Origin: Ischnura elegans
Taxonomy: Eukaryota; Arthropoda; Insecta; Odonata; Coenagrionidae
Length of the DNA stretch: 64,000 bases
Direction: 5' to 3'
Assembly (NCBI RefSeq): GCF_921293095.1
Contig: NC_060251.1
Span: 56,313,585 to 56,377,584 of the forward strand
Shown here: one piece after another, positions 28,101-34,283 of the stretch
Position numbering within the stretch: the first letter of the stretch is position 1
How the letters are laid out: each line of letters opens with the position of its first letter
Made by a program: the position numbers and the translations under genes
The notes under the pieces: model-generated
What the model saw: only the letters and a program-made list of their open reading frames with translations
Database searches by the model: none
Told to the model about the DNA's origin: nothing

Positions 28101-28841
28101 ACAAATTTTGCACCGACGAACATAAAATTTTAGCAGTGTCTGTTTGGAACATGAGGGATTAGTACCACAAAATTTCATCAAAATCCGTGATGGTCGCGCG
28201 GGGCACTTTCTGAAAATTAGACCACTTGACATGGAATGACCCGCAAGCAAAATTTGATCTGTTACATTGTGAGTCAACTTAATCCGGTTCATAAACCACT
28301 GATATTTTGGTTTTAAGTATTCAAAACCCTTGAAAATATTTTCCACAAAAAATTAATGTAGGAGTCCTATGTTTGTTTCTTAATTATTTGACCTGTGTGT
28401 TTACATGGATTGAACAAGGTAAAAATATAGTCAACGCTCGTTTCGTACCAATTCTGCAGCAGCTCTCTGTCCAGGATTATTCTCCTTGTACATGAGATTG
28501 ATTTCGAGTAGTTTTCTTGATTGCCACTTGTTACACACATTAGGTGGTTTGTGTTGAACTTCCTTCAAATGCGACTTTCTCTCATTACGGACATCTCTAA
28601 GAACACGAGAGGCTAGATCCTTCGACTGTAGTCGCACCTGCAAGGTAGAAAACAACTGAATTTCCGTCTAAAGTACACTACATACGCCAAAACTCCATCA
28701 CTAAATGTTATTACTAACCTGCTGAATCCTTAGTTTGCGGCGCTGGGCGAATTCTTCCTTCTTAAGTTGCTCTAAGTCAACCAATAAGCAATTTCTTCCA
28801 CTTAAATTTGGTTTATTTACAACTACAATATTGCTGATCAT
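1013..28841 (-). CDS. CEP295: CEP295/Ana1-like centriolar protein, partial (14 coding exons)
   Basis: Centriole scaffold protein family needed for centriole maturation, elongation and centriole-to-centrosome conversion (human CEP295, Drosophila Ana1). Fourteen minus-strand exons join with matching phases at every junction into 1,199 codons without a stop, and exon lengths sum to exactly 3,597 bases. Identification rests on the N-terminus: residues about 29-40 read EEFAQRRKLRIQQV, matching the EDYERRRKLRLLQV block I recall from human CEP295. It is followed by a colinear conserved stretch (QSKDLASRVLRDVRNERK, then PDPEEEIQEQMKKNEEAAQQ). The rest is charged, Ser/Glu/Lys-rich and coiled-coil prone, as in the family. 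The chosen ATG (28,841) gives a 41-residue first exon; an upstream in-frame ATG at 28,889 would add 16 residues. Human CEP295 is about 2,600 residues, so the C-terminus, including any ALMS motif, should lie left of the window. The gene is head-to-head with SMCO4. Seen: exons, phases, motif. Inferred: orthology. Confidence 0.86.
1116..2191. other. CEP295-like intron, no recognisable repeat
   Basis: AT-rich intronic DNA between exons 13 and 14. I see no coding, RNA or mobile-element signature. Confidence 0.5.
2192..2340 (-). CDS. CEP295: CEP295-like coding exon 13
   Basis: The acceptor is TTAATTTTAG|GATTCC and the donor ACATG|GTAATT (phase 2). It encodes DSLLEKLFLDSLTLSEPKKS and a Lys/Pro-rich tail. 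No ORF longer than 60 codons marks it; it was found by phase continuity. Confidence 0.78.
3148..3250. repeat. Hairpin-forming inverted repeat (family H)
   Basis: The arms CTATTTTTTGACCAATTTCA and its imperfect complement enclose TTACACCATTATCAAG and its reverse complement. It shares GACCAATTTCAA...TTACAC...ATCAAG with the hairpin at 8,540, so it is a small dispersed palindromic element. Confidence 0.65.
3342..3455. repeat. Near-perfect inverted repeat, about 45-bp arms
   Basis: The segment from AAACATAATGAAGACACACT onward is repeated in reverse complement at 3,411-3,455 with one or two mismatches. The loop is about 25 bases. It probably represents a miniature fold-back element, sitting 90 bases from the hairpin at 3,148. 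Confidence 0.75.
3601..4651 (-). CDS. CEP295: CEP295-like coding exon 12 (largest)
   Basis: The acceptor is ATTCATTTCAG|TGG and the donor GAG|GTCAGT. Its 350 codons include a helix near the start (RAKLILEEVKSQRKRLEKWV), a long Ser/Asp/Val-rich middle, a proline run (SIPPSPPPPSPEYDEL) and a second helix (LLGAKLEEIREMRKRLM). The TTCAG acceptor at 4,651 keeps frame with exon 11, and a purine-rich alternative about 27 bases downstream is also in frame. Confidence 0.85.
4777..4794. repeat. Poly-G run of 18
   Basis: Uninterrupted G homopolymer in the intron between exons 11 and 12. Its length may be imprecise in the assembly. Confidence 0.8.
5284..5438 (-). CDS. CEP295: CEP295-like coding exon 11
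   Basis: The acceptor is CAATTTAG|GTGGAG and the donor AAAAG|GTATGT (phase 2). It encodes VEDKHLGRQERRSVKFLDDK and further basic helix, ending DRKKR. Confidence 0.82.
6090..6136. repeat. Perfect 22-bp-arm hairpin, 3-base loop
   Basis: AAGCTTTACCAGGGCGAATC plus CC, a TCT loop, then the exact reverse complement ending at 6,136. It is GC-richer than its surroundings. Confidence 0.85.
6162..6198. repeat. Second hairpin, ATGCCAT...ATGGCAT
   Basis: ATGCCATCGATGGTGG pairs with CCACCATCCATGGCAT around a four-to-five base loop, with one mismatch. It lies 26 bases after the perfect hairpin at 6,090. Confidence 0.7.
6436..6665. repeat. Fold-back element, about 95-bp arms
   Basis: The left arm (CACCATTTTT..., then CCGATTGGCC..., then GGATGCTCTGG) recurs as reverse complement at 6,575-6,660 (CTAGAGCATCC..., GGCCAATCGG..., AAAAAATGGTG). 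It has no coding capacity and is probably a MITE remnant. Confidence 0.7.
7452..7861 (-). CDS. CEP295: CEP295-like coding exon 10
   Basis: The acceptor is TCTTTTTTCAG|AAACTG and the donor AAGCAG|GTGAGA. It encodes 136 codons, with a Lys/Glu-rich start (EKEKPKEGKSETEKTEKEKS) followed by SFEVKGKTLEEVDILLQKAK, a likely helix, then a Ser-rich tail. Confidence 0.83.
8540..8630. repeat. Hairpin-forming inverted repeat (family H)
   Basis: ATTTGCTCGACCAATTTCAA/TGTTTACACA pairs with TGTGTAAACA.../GGTTGAGCAAAT. It is the same family as the hairpin at 3,148. Confidence 0.7.
8758..8901 (-). CDS. CEP295: CEP295-like coding exon 9
   Basis: The acceptor is TTATTGCAG|GAAG and the donor TTTAG|GTAATT (phase 1). 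It encodes GSERVKSDRCRKEGDEVDHK and a short hydrophilic linker with WWC; no domain is recognised. Confidence 0.78.
   Translation of the reverse strand, partial: EVSVSRVIDAGKKEMRLIISPQVSLTKEKWPGGAHYHKEKLRLRFCL
9013..11044. mobile_element. Pogo/Tigger-type element, interrupted
   Basis: The ends match as divergent inverted repeats: the left has AGACTCCCAATTATTCGG and the right is the complement of CAGTAGACTCCCGATTATCC. TA flanks both ends. Without the nested insertion (9,597-10,916) it is about 0.7 kb and has no ORF, so it is a non-autonomous relic. Confidence 0.7.
9597..10916. mobile_element. Pogo/Tigger-type MITE nested in the 9.0-11.0 kb element
   Basis: Inverted termini CAGTGGAACTTGGTTAGTAC on the left and the same sequence reversed on the right are flanked by TA on both sides. 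The subterminal GTACTAAC motif repeats several times at both ends, for example 9,640-9,672 and 10,865-10,905. There is no transposase ORF. Confidence 0.82.
11066..11382. mobile_element. 317-bp TTAA-flanked MITE (piggyBac-type target)
   Basis: Starts TTAAGACATTCAATGCG and ends CGCACTGAATGTGTTAA, giving inverted termini with TTAA at both ends. A second, truncated copy starts at 49,289. Confidence 0.75.
11822..11903 (-). CDS. CEP295: CEP295-like coding exon 8 (short coiled coil)
   Basis: The acceptor is TAAATTTAG|GAT and the donor AATG|GTAGGG (phase 1). It encodes 27 residues, DIDRELQAAREELRRRIENA onward, a clear amphipathic helix. It was too short for a simple ORF scan but is supported by both junction phases. 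Confidence 0.82.
12117..12283 (-). CDS. CEP295: CEP295-like coding exon 7
   Basis: The acceptor is TATTTCCAG|TTTC and the donor GAG|GTAAGT. The phase-1 G from exon 6 completes GTT. It encodes a Ser-rich stretch (SSSSSHPTINSSD) and an acidic tail; low complexity. Confidence 0.8.
12565..12685. repeat. Imperfect inverted repeat
   Basis: TTGAGTTG...GACAACAGTTTCTCC...CATCCTGC pairs imperfectly with GCAGGATG...GGAACTGTTGTC...TGACTCAA. The stem is about 45 bp with bulges. No function is assigned. Confidence 0.6.
13589..14366. mobile_element. AGGGTGGTTTCC-ended MITE/fold-back family, copy 1
   Basis: Inverted termini AGGGTGGTTTCC and GGAAACTACCCT have AT on both sides. The interior contains GCTGCTAGCAGGTAGC-type internal dyads and is homologous to the copy at 49,484-50,509. 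A retroposed insertion lies inside (13,915-14,026). Confidence 0.75.
13915..14026. mobile_element. Short insertion with 11-bp target-site duplication
   Basis: ATTAATACCCT occurs at 13,904-13,914 and again at 14,016-14,026. The 101 bases between (CTGAAGATGCCGGTTGGAAT motif) are absent from the homologous copy at 49.8 kb. The duplication length suggests retroposition, for example a SINE or LINE tail. Confidence 0.6.
14663..14930 (-). CDS. CEP295: CEP295-like coding exon 6
   Basis: The acceptor is TTCATGCAG|CCA and the donor CAAG|GTATGT (phase 1). It begins PEIYMDEERAACVKKKQQQD and continues as acidic linker. Confidence 0.82.
15190..15388 (-). mobile_element. tRNA-derived SINE (degenerate)
   Basis: On the minus strand a tRNA-like head has an A box TAGCCTAGGTG (complement of 15,365-15,375) and a B box GGTTCAATACC (complement of 15,321-15,331). 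The low boundary is approximate. It is not a functional tRNA because the acceptor stem does not pair. Confidence 0.6.
16018..16183. repeat. G/C-run repeat with TGGTGGATC ends
   Basis: AGTGGTGGATCCAGG at the left and ATAGATCCACCACTCT at the right form inverted ends around runs of G and C. It belongs to the G-rich repeats seen elsewhere in the window. Confidence 0.55.
16716..16931 (-). CDS. CEP295: CEP295-like coding exon 5 (coiled coil)
   Basis: The acceptor is ACTTTCAG|ACT and the donor CCA|GTAAGCA. The 72 codons form a strongly helical, charged segment (REAAERESKEEAERQ, then EEEARITRGKKALAKELIRR) typical of a coiled coil. Both junctions are phase 0. Confidence 0.85.
16932..18640. other. CEP295-like intron, right part without recognisable elements
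   Basis: AT-rich intronic DNA before the SINE and transposon at 18.8-21.7 kb. Short ORFs here have no coding character that I recognise. Confidence 0.45.
18780..18882 (-). mobile_element. tRNA-derived SINE head
   Basis: The complement of 18,809-18,820 gives B box GGGTTCGAGTCC, and the tRNA-like head runs to about 18,882. The transposon at 18,900 inserted just beside it. Confidence 0.55.
18900..21741 (-). mobile_element. 2.84-kb DNA transposon with 180-bp TIRs and 9-bp TSD
   Basis: The left TIR 18,900-19,079 and right TIR 21,562-21,741 are inverted copies, each 180 bases, ending TAGGGTGTCCC. The direct repeat ACCTTGCAG flanks both sides (18,891-18,899 and 21,742-21,750). The interior carries four minus-strand coding remnants from one transposase-like protein. 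A 9-bp duplication fits Mutator-like elements better than hAT (8 bp), but I cannot assign the superfamily. The protein type, with AERGVQLIKYF and HWDGKLLP motifs, is one I recall from many arthropod genomes. Confidence 0.85.
19197..21246 (-). pseudogene. Internally deleted transposase of the 2.84-kb element
   Basis: Four minus-strand pieces are colinear with a transposase-like family: 21,246-20,755 (N-terminal, SATSAWLVGNESKHLPGNGK onward), 20,379-20,134 (PQVPLAVHWDGKLLPSNEDD), 19,897-19,631 (KTWIFGKQLRLSTHDSDNLF) and 19,655-19,197 (C-terminal, VVNDTAERGVQLIKYFLVKK). Between HWDGKLLP and KTWIFGK the family normally has a long central segment, likely including catalytic residues. Only about 235 bases of non-coding sequence remain. 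The copy is therefore probably non-autonomous. Exact introns are not resolved. Confidence 0.72.
21870..22197 (-). CDS. CEP295: CEP295-like coding exon 4
   Basis: The acceptor is AATTATAG|GAATCC and the donor CTCAA|GTAAGAC. The phase-2 junction with exon 3 restores AGG. It encodes 109 codons of polar, probably disordered sequence rich in Thr, Pro and Glu; no domain is recognised. Confidence 0.8.
22198..23570. other. CEP295-like intron, no recognisable repeat
   Basis: AT-rich intronic DNA between exon 4 and the RTE-like fragment. I see no exon, RNA gene or mobile-element end. Confidence 0.45.
23575..23850 (+). mobile_element. RTE-like non-LTR retrotransposon, 3' fragment
   Basis: Homologous to the 3' part of the fragment at 38,088-38,560, with shared AAAGAAAAGAAATA, ATGAAAAGGTT, AGAGAGCTAC and AAACCAATCTT blocks. 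It is severely 5'-truncated and frame-disrupted. Confidence 0.65.
24090..24372 (-). mobile_element. tRNA-derived SINE
   Basis: The minus-strand head near 24,372 starts GGATCGGGTTGGTGTGGTTA (A-box region), with B box GGTTCAAATCC (complement of 24,310-24,320). The body includes CACGGCTTAACGTCCCATCT, a motif I recall from arthropod SINEs. The 3' boundary is approximate. Confidence 0.72.
24408..24619 (-). CDS. CEP295: CEP295-like coding exon 3
   Basis: The acceptor is TTTCTTAG|CCA and the donor AAAAG|GTACAA (phase 2). It encodes PDPEEEIQEQMKKNEEAAQQ followed by a basic helix, colinear with the EPDLDALAQRAAERKRKA region of human CEP295 as recalled. The intron between exons 2 and 3 holds a complete 3.17-kb transposon. 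Confidence 0.85.
25851..27127 (+). pseudogene. Frameshifted DDE-type transposase of the 3.17-kb element
   Basis: The first frame runs 25,851-26,567 and the second 26,429-27,127. The frame breaks near 26,366-26,372, because family motifs continue in the next frame (YFSDGSAAQYKNYKNFVNLC). Candidate catalytic acidic residues are VLMDFAENY, FSDGSAAQ and the HGKSPCDGVGG motif. The C-terminal VPGCYVACMYDKKWWVGNVV to CWVPEQHLI region is typical of a family I recall from cnidarian and arthropod genomes. The start at 25,851 begins at CQKCPGEEAL, so the protein N-terminus seems truncated relative to that family. It is a transposon gene, not a host gene. Confidence 0.8.
27163..27330. repeat. Degenerate tandem repeat, GGCTTGGGAACC core
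   Basis: The core occurs five times with small changes, at about 27,163, 27,194, 27,231, 27,261 and 27,299, spaced 30-38 bases. Several units also carry a CCCAC or GCCCA motif. It lies directly after the transposase stop codon, inside the 3.17-kb element. Confidence 0.7.
28449..28637 (-). CDS. CEP295: CEP295-like coding exon 2
   Basis: The acceptor is ACCTTGCAG|GTGCGA. The 63 codons continue the conserved N-terminal region (RLQSKDLASRVLRDVRNERK, then W-containing LLEINLMYKENN). The donor TTG|GTACGA is the only phase-compatible choice I found. It is weaker than the others, so the low boundary is uncertain by a few codons. Confidence 0.8.
28719..28841 (-). CDS. CEP295: CEP295-like coding exon 1 (start)
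   Basis: Forty-one codons from ATG at 28,841 to a donor CAG|GTTAGT. It carries the family N-terminal block EEFAQRRKLRIQQ. The exon ends in phase 0. An alternative in-frame ATG lies at 28,889. Confidence 0.85.
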
Positions 28842-29278
28842 TGTCGAAGATGAGCTTGGACTATCTTTCAATATTAACCAATGTAACACTTAAACATGGA
28901 CACTTCAAGTAAATAAGCCTTCATAAACCTTTTAAACATCACGATCACTATTTAATTAAGTGTCCCAATACGAAAATCATCTCTTAAATACAGCACATAT
29001 ACCATAACTCACGCGTATTTTATTTTTGACGTTTTTGACCGTTACCGTCAGTTATCACACGCGCCTTTTTAAAAAGTAAATACCCTAATAACGCTTGTGT
29101 TTTGTTTGATGTGTTGGCCAGTTGTTAAGTTTTTGTCCGCGCGTCACTAGAGACAATTTTTTTCGTATCTTCAAACGTGAAGGTGGTTTTGTCAGGTTTT
29201 GTTGTCCAAATTCACCGGGCACCGAGATTGAAGCTATTTCCATTGGACTTAATATTATTATTATTTGTTGGTAAATTC
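28842..29278. promoter_or_regulatory. Bidirectional promoter region of CEP295-like and SMCO4
   Basis: About 0.4 kb separates the CEP295-like start codon from the SMCO4 first-exon donor (TTC|GTAAGTATAC at 29,278/29,279), so both transcripts must start here in opposite directions. The stretch 29,010-29,075 is locally GC-richer with ACGCG, TGACG, GACCG and CACGCGCC motifs. I see no clear TATA box. Start sites are inferred, not seen. Confidence 0.6.
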
Positions 29279-29548
29279 GTAAGTATACAGCATTTAATAA
29301 TTCCGTTCAATAGTCATGTAATAATTCATTTTCATTCCTATCCGATAAATATGTGTAGTGATCTGATACTTGTACGTGGCATAGGTGTCCTTTTTCTCTT
29401 CAGTGGTGTTAATTAATAGTTGGTCCGTATTCCAATATGCTACAAAGTATTTCTTTAAAATAATAGTTTAGAATTATTTGTGAATTGAAAAATTGTATGT
29501 TGTGCCATTCATTTGCAGCCCGTAAAGGAATATCGGTGATTTGCCGAA

Positions 29549-29731
29549 ATGCGTCAGCTGAAGGGGAAAGTTAAAGAAACCAACAAGCAGAAAAAAGAGA
29601 GGAAGAAGGACTTTATTGAGAATAAGAAAAGAGTTTTCACTATTGCTATTCCAACAATAGTGGCAGTGTTTCTTCTGATAGTGGCGTACGTGTACGTCAA
29701 AACAAGACCCAAGGAAACAATCGATATTTAA
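29549..29731 (+). CDS. SMCO4: SMCO4-like single-pass membrane protein
   Basis: A 60-residue protein in one exon. It begins MRQLKGKVKETNKQKKERKK and has a hydrophobic segment at residues about 31-50 (FTIAIPTIVAVFLLIVAYVY), ending KTRPKETIDI. Length, the MRQLKGK start, the Lys-rich amphipathic N-terminus and the FVYV-type end of the membrane segment followed by TRP match vertebrate SMCO4 (C11orf75, 59 residues) as I recall it. Its molecular function is unknown; it is probably anchored in an intracellular membrane with a basic cytosolic N-terminus. A non-coding first exon ends at 29,278, and the acceptor CATTTGCAG precedes 29,519, so the ATG is 30 bases into exon 2. A possible poly(A) signal, ATTAAA, is at 29,901. 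Head-to-head with the CEP295-like gene. Confidence 0.92.
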   Translation: MRQLKGKVKETNKQKKERKKDFIENKKRVFTIAIPTIVAVFLLIVAYVYVKTRPKETIDI

Positions 29732-29906
29732 CATCAAATATCTCATGTGCATTCTGTGGAGTTAGCTGTGAAAATGAATATATGAAGAAATTTGTGAAAC
29801 TGTATGGACTATGTACAGGGAATGTGGCCAGAAGAATATATACAGGTATATTCAAGTATAAATATTCACGGGACAATGAGGCAATTATTTTTGTATTATA
29901 ATTAAA

Positions 29907-32384
29907 GCAAGGTTTTAATCACATTGGCCTTGATATAACAGCACGATGAATGCTGAGATTTTTATTACTTTAAGTACTTAGTTACATTTTAAATGTGCTG
30001 TTGAAGTAATGTTCAATCTCAAATGTACATTTCACTGAGTGATTGTTACACAATTTTACACTTTCGCTATTTGTAAATACATATATGCTAAAATCATTAC
30101 AATGTATTTCATTTTATTGATATTTTTATTCATAATAATCCCCGGACTATTCACTCCTTAGGGTTGAACTGTTGAAACTAAATTAGCCATTAAAATTCAC
30201 TCTGTATTCTATTTATGGTGCTTATTTGTAAGCTTAAAGAGGGGATTCGATCAAAGGTGGTTAATGGAATAGAATTGCAGTTGCATAGCTAGTACATTGG
30301 ATATTTTGCAGATTTTGTCTTGGCTGCTGTGAGCTCAGCCATGTACTTCGGAAAAGCGCAGGTATTAGGACTTGCCCCAATGTTTCTTCACAGTAGTTGC
30401 ATTCAGCCAGCTCATCCTTGATCACTTATCAATTAGTGCTCTGAAGTCATGGTATGGAGTGAAGCAAGTGCATGCTTGATAGTTATCAGTCGCCATTGTA
30501 GTAATCACTATATACTGAGCCATAGGGAGCAGGCATATTTGAAACTTAACTATTTAAGGCTTTTCTAACTATCTAAGGCTTATTACAAAACCCGCATATC
30601 TGATCATTATGGGGGATTGGAGATAGGATTGTGGGAAGATTAATATATTATCTGTAAGATAAACTGATAACATATGGAGACTAAAGGTTTAAAGTATGTT
30701 GTTGAATGCTAAGTTAGGTCTTTGCGGAGGCCTGTTGTGGCTTTTAGCTACTTAGTGATCTTATGTATACCCAATTAACACCTGTGTTGTATGGCTCAAT
30801 ATCATCTTTCCTTTGTACAGCAATGAGAAAAATGACATCACAGTGATTGCCTATCTGTGGATGCTGTTTACTTTGAAGTTCCCATTCCATACAAATTTGT
30901 AATCCCTTAAGCTCCTAATGTCTTTTTAAAAATAGCTCTTTCAGAGATGTGAGTTTTCGAGCATCTCAAAATCTGGGGTCACCAACCAACAAAAAGCCTT
31001 CAAAGCAATTACTTATGTCCTGCACATCCATTGTGATCGCCTAGCACACCCAAATAAAATCATCAGAACATGATATCAAAAGCCCCTCTTGGAAGTAAAT
31101 ATATCAAAACACTGGATGAACGCCCTGAATAAAACAGCATGCATATTAAGGAAAAACAGGTAGTAGGAAAATATAGAATACAAATAGAAAATACAGAACG
31201 GGTACTACTGGAAGACAATATGCCTAAGCCCCTTCTTTGGGCACTAGTATAAAATTAATGTCAAAGCCTAAGGTGGCCTAACCAACTATTGACTAACAAT
31301 AAGCAACTGATTGTTTTTCATGGCTAGTTTTGATTAAAAAAAAACTGGTTGAAGTGTAAAATCATTTCTAATAGTCGTAACTGAGGGATCATGTTGTACG
31401 TACAAAACAAAATACATAATGTGTTGGTTTGCTGGAATGGAAGTATTCGATGCAGTGACCTACCTCAGCTTCTCATCCAGACACCCTTCCCAAGCATTCA
31501 CTCAACTCATAGGAAAGTTTGCAATGGTTGAGGGAGCCTCCCTAAGGTTGTCTTGGTTGAGATCTCGCTCACAAACGCATACAACACTCACTCTGCGGGC
31601 TGAACTCCGGGAGAAAATGCTAGGGCTTGAGCGATAGTACTGTGACCTGGATGAGAATTGTGGACCGTCCAAGATTTCCTTCTCAACACAGTTGAGGGTC
31701 TGATTTTCACATCAACAAAGTGTAGAGCAAACTCATCTTATACTCTGTTCCATAGAGCTCACGTTGCTCATTCTTCTAGGCTGGTATATTGATGAACATT
31801 GTTGGGGTCTCAAAATTTTGCAAATTTTTCCATAGCTTACGGACATTCTTCTTCAGTGCATTTTAACTGCATCGTAACCCTCGTTCATGTAGCAGTAGTA
31901 TTTTATATGATATCCCAGTCATCTGGCCGCATTGCATTGCTAGGATACATTTGATGTATTATTCCTCAGAGTTATCCTATGCTTATAAACTGAGGGTAAG
32001 TAGTAATGCATGTAATATCACCTCTCTCATGACACAGAAAAAATCTAATACTTTCTGCCCTGGCATTTTTCCCAGTTATAGGCAGTTTTTTTATTCATGA
32101 CATGAAATAGTATTCAACCCCTCTGTATATGCATTAATTTACTGTTTATTATTTCTATTTTCACTTCTTAAGCAATTCCTCATGTTGATTCCTTCTCATT
32201 CTTAAAGAAAGGTTGAGCATAAAATGGTAATTCAAACAATCGAGTAACAAACTCTCCACATGCTGTTTTAAGATATACCTCTATTGCAGTTGAGGTTTTA
32301 CTAGCCAATGTAAAATTTCCATTTTTTTCTCATCTGCACCCACAATACATTTCACTGCAACATTGATTCATATGATTTAATGGG
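29907..32384. other. Intergenic region, nothing identified
   Basis: AT-rich spacer between SMCO4 and the convergent ITIH-like gene. A 72-codon ORF at 31,419 and a possible retroelement-like stretch near 30,980-31,170 are too weak to call. Confidence 0.45.
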
Positions 32385-32387
32385 GAT

Positions 32388-32634
32388 CAGTGGCGTAACT
32401 ATGGGGGGGTCAGTGGATAGATCCCCCCCAAGGCCTCGCAGAAATTTAAAAATATTATCTAGTTTTGTCATGCAATAACTGCATCTGCTTAAAGTTAAGT
32501 CTTAAGTGCCAAAATAATGTGAAATGTATTTCCAGGCATGTCATTTTTCAAAAATTTTCCTGGACCCCGTTGCCTGAGAGGGGGGGAGGGCGCCACCTCA
32601 GGCTATCCCCCTCCCCCCCTAGAGCCTATCCCTA
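32388..32634 (+). repeat. G-rich repeat family B, copy 1
   Basis: Begins CAGTGGCGTAACTATGGGGG. The middle (ACTGCATCTGCTTAAAGTTA and AAGTGCCAAAATAATGTGAA) matches the reverse complement of 55,681-55,931. It is dispersed and non-coding. Confidence 0.7.
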
Positions 32635-32644
32635 GTTACCCTAC

Positions 32645-32956
32645 TCAGTGGCGCAGTGAGGGGGAGGTTTTAGGGGATAAACGCCCCCCAGAGCTCAGAG
32701 AAATTTTTAAGTGTAATCCGTTTTACTTAATTGGATTGATATTACTAATAGAATAGTGTAAGGATGAATAAAATACCCTTCAGAAAGCCGTAAAACTCAC
32801 CATTTTGAACCATTTATCTTTAAAATTCCGCAATTTATTAATCTCGCACCTACTGCTTATCCTGGTGGGTATACCATACCCCCACACACCCCGGTGTTAG
32901 TTGCACCAAACCCCCCCCCCCCACCCCTTCCAGCCTTAATTCCTAGCTGCGCCCCT
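32645..32956 (+). repeat. G-rich repeat family A, copy 1
   Basis: Starts CAGTGGCGCAGTGAGGGGGA and ends CCTTAATTCCTAGCTGCGCC. It shares TAATCCGTTTTACTTAATTG, CAGAAAGCCGTAAAACTCAC and GCTTATCCTGGTGGGTAT blocks with the copies at 44.3, 59.6 and 60.8 kb. About 310 bp and non-coding. Confidence 0.75.
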
Positions 32957-34117
32957 GACGCTACTGATGGGGATATCCTCTGGAACTTAATGATCTAATA
33001 ATAATAATCATGAAAATCTATTTGCCCGGAGATCTGATATATTTATATGCATAGAAATAAGGCACGTAATGTTTAAACACATATTCACATATTATATACA
33101 ATTGAATGTTTAACGTGAAGAGTCAATAAGATAACCATCGATTGAATAGTACAGCTTATTTTTTAAGTAGGTACTCTTTCTAATCAGACTTTTAAGCATT
33201 GATGCTTTTCATTTCTTTTATACATAATGGCAAATTTTTGTACAATTTAATCCCAATTTTTTTGGGTCCCATTTTGGTAGCTCTTGTGCACACATAATTG
33301 CAGCAGGATATTTGCATAATTGCATAAAAGCAACAGGATATTTGCATTGTAATGTATGACTAAACCAGGCCTATTATTTCCCTGAGAATCCCCTTTGTGA
33401 AATGGAATTATTTTATTTACTTGCTGACAAGGAATGTTTCAAGTTTACTTGGAAATCTGATCTAGCATTGCAGAGATGATCAGAGGCGGAAAAAAAAACT
33501 CTCGAGTAATTTTAGAAGATTATTCAATCATAAATGAAGAAAAATGTTATATATGATCATTAAATGTGTACATTGTTAAATAGTTTTGATTGTAGCACAT
33601 TGAATAAAAGCTGACGACCAAAGTGTACCATTTAAAATAGGATTTTTAACCAGTAATGGCAGAACAAGCTGTTATAAAACATATCGGTGAAAATTTTAAA
33701 GTTATTATGTTCCCAATATTTTTTTTGCTTCCCTACATTTTTTTATAACCAATCTGCACAGAAAAATGAATTGTATTAGTATTTCCAGTGATACCACAAT
33801 CATATATTTGCACCTCTGGCAACTGTAATTTAATAGAGGCACAAACTGCTACAGTGTACATACATATTTCATAGTTTTAGTATCATTGGGCAATTAAGGA
33901 GACTTAATTAAAGAAATGAAACTTCAAATTAATAAAAAATTATGGTGTATTAATGTCACACAATTACAGTATCAATATATTTTTGACAGCATAATCAGCA
34001 ACACATTCACAAAACACTGATGAAATGGAGATCTTGACACTTATTATGTATAAAAAATGAATGTATTATGAATTTCTGCTCATGGTTCACCAAAGATTGT
34101 TCACTTCACAGATTAAA

Positions 34118-34283
34118 TTATGTGGAAATTTTTTCTTCCGTCATCTTATCCGTAGATGTTGATGGAGAACTGGTCTCTTGCATTGTATGCACATCAGAAT
34201 CAGTCTCAGTTACTTTTTCTGAGTTTGTTACCTCCATGCTTGGCGGAGGAGTAAATGCGTTTGGACAGCACACACCAGCCATT
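34118..34283 (-). CDS. ITIH-like last exon (CLIP end and Ser/Thr tail)
   Basis: The acceptor is TTCTCTTTCAG|AATGG. It reads KMAGVCCPNAF, supplying the adjacent cysteine pair, then a Thr/Ser/Glu tail ending KIST and a TAA stop. There is no protease domain after the CLIP-like motif. Confidence 0.92.

Larger units (their letters stand above)
25069..28242 (+). mobile_element. 3.17-kb DNA transposon with about 0.7-kb TIRs
   Basis: The termini GGGTCATTCCATGTCA are inverted at both ends, and homology between the arms extends to about 25,785 and 27,525, so each arm is roughly 0.7 kb. The direct repeat GCAA flanks the element (25,065-25,068 and 28,243-28,246), suggesting a 4-bp target duplication. 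The internal ORF encodes a DDE-type transposase broken by one frameshift. Each arm carries the palindrome GTTGCCATGGCAAC near its inner end. The element sits in the intron between CEP295-like exons 2 and 3. Superfamily not assigned. Confidence 0.88.

Noticed and set aside
31419-31637. 72-codon plus-strand ORF in the intergenic region
   Set aside because: No splice context, no recognisable domain, and composition like random ORFs.
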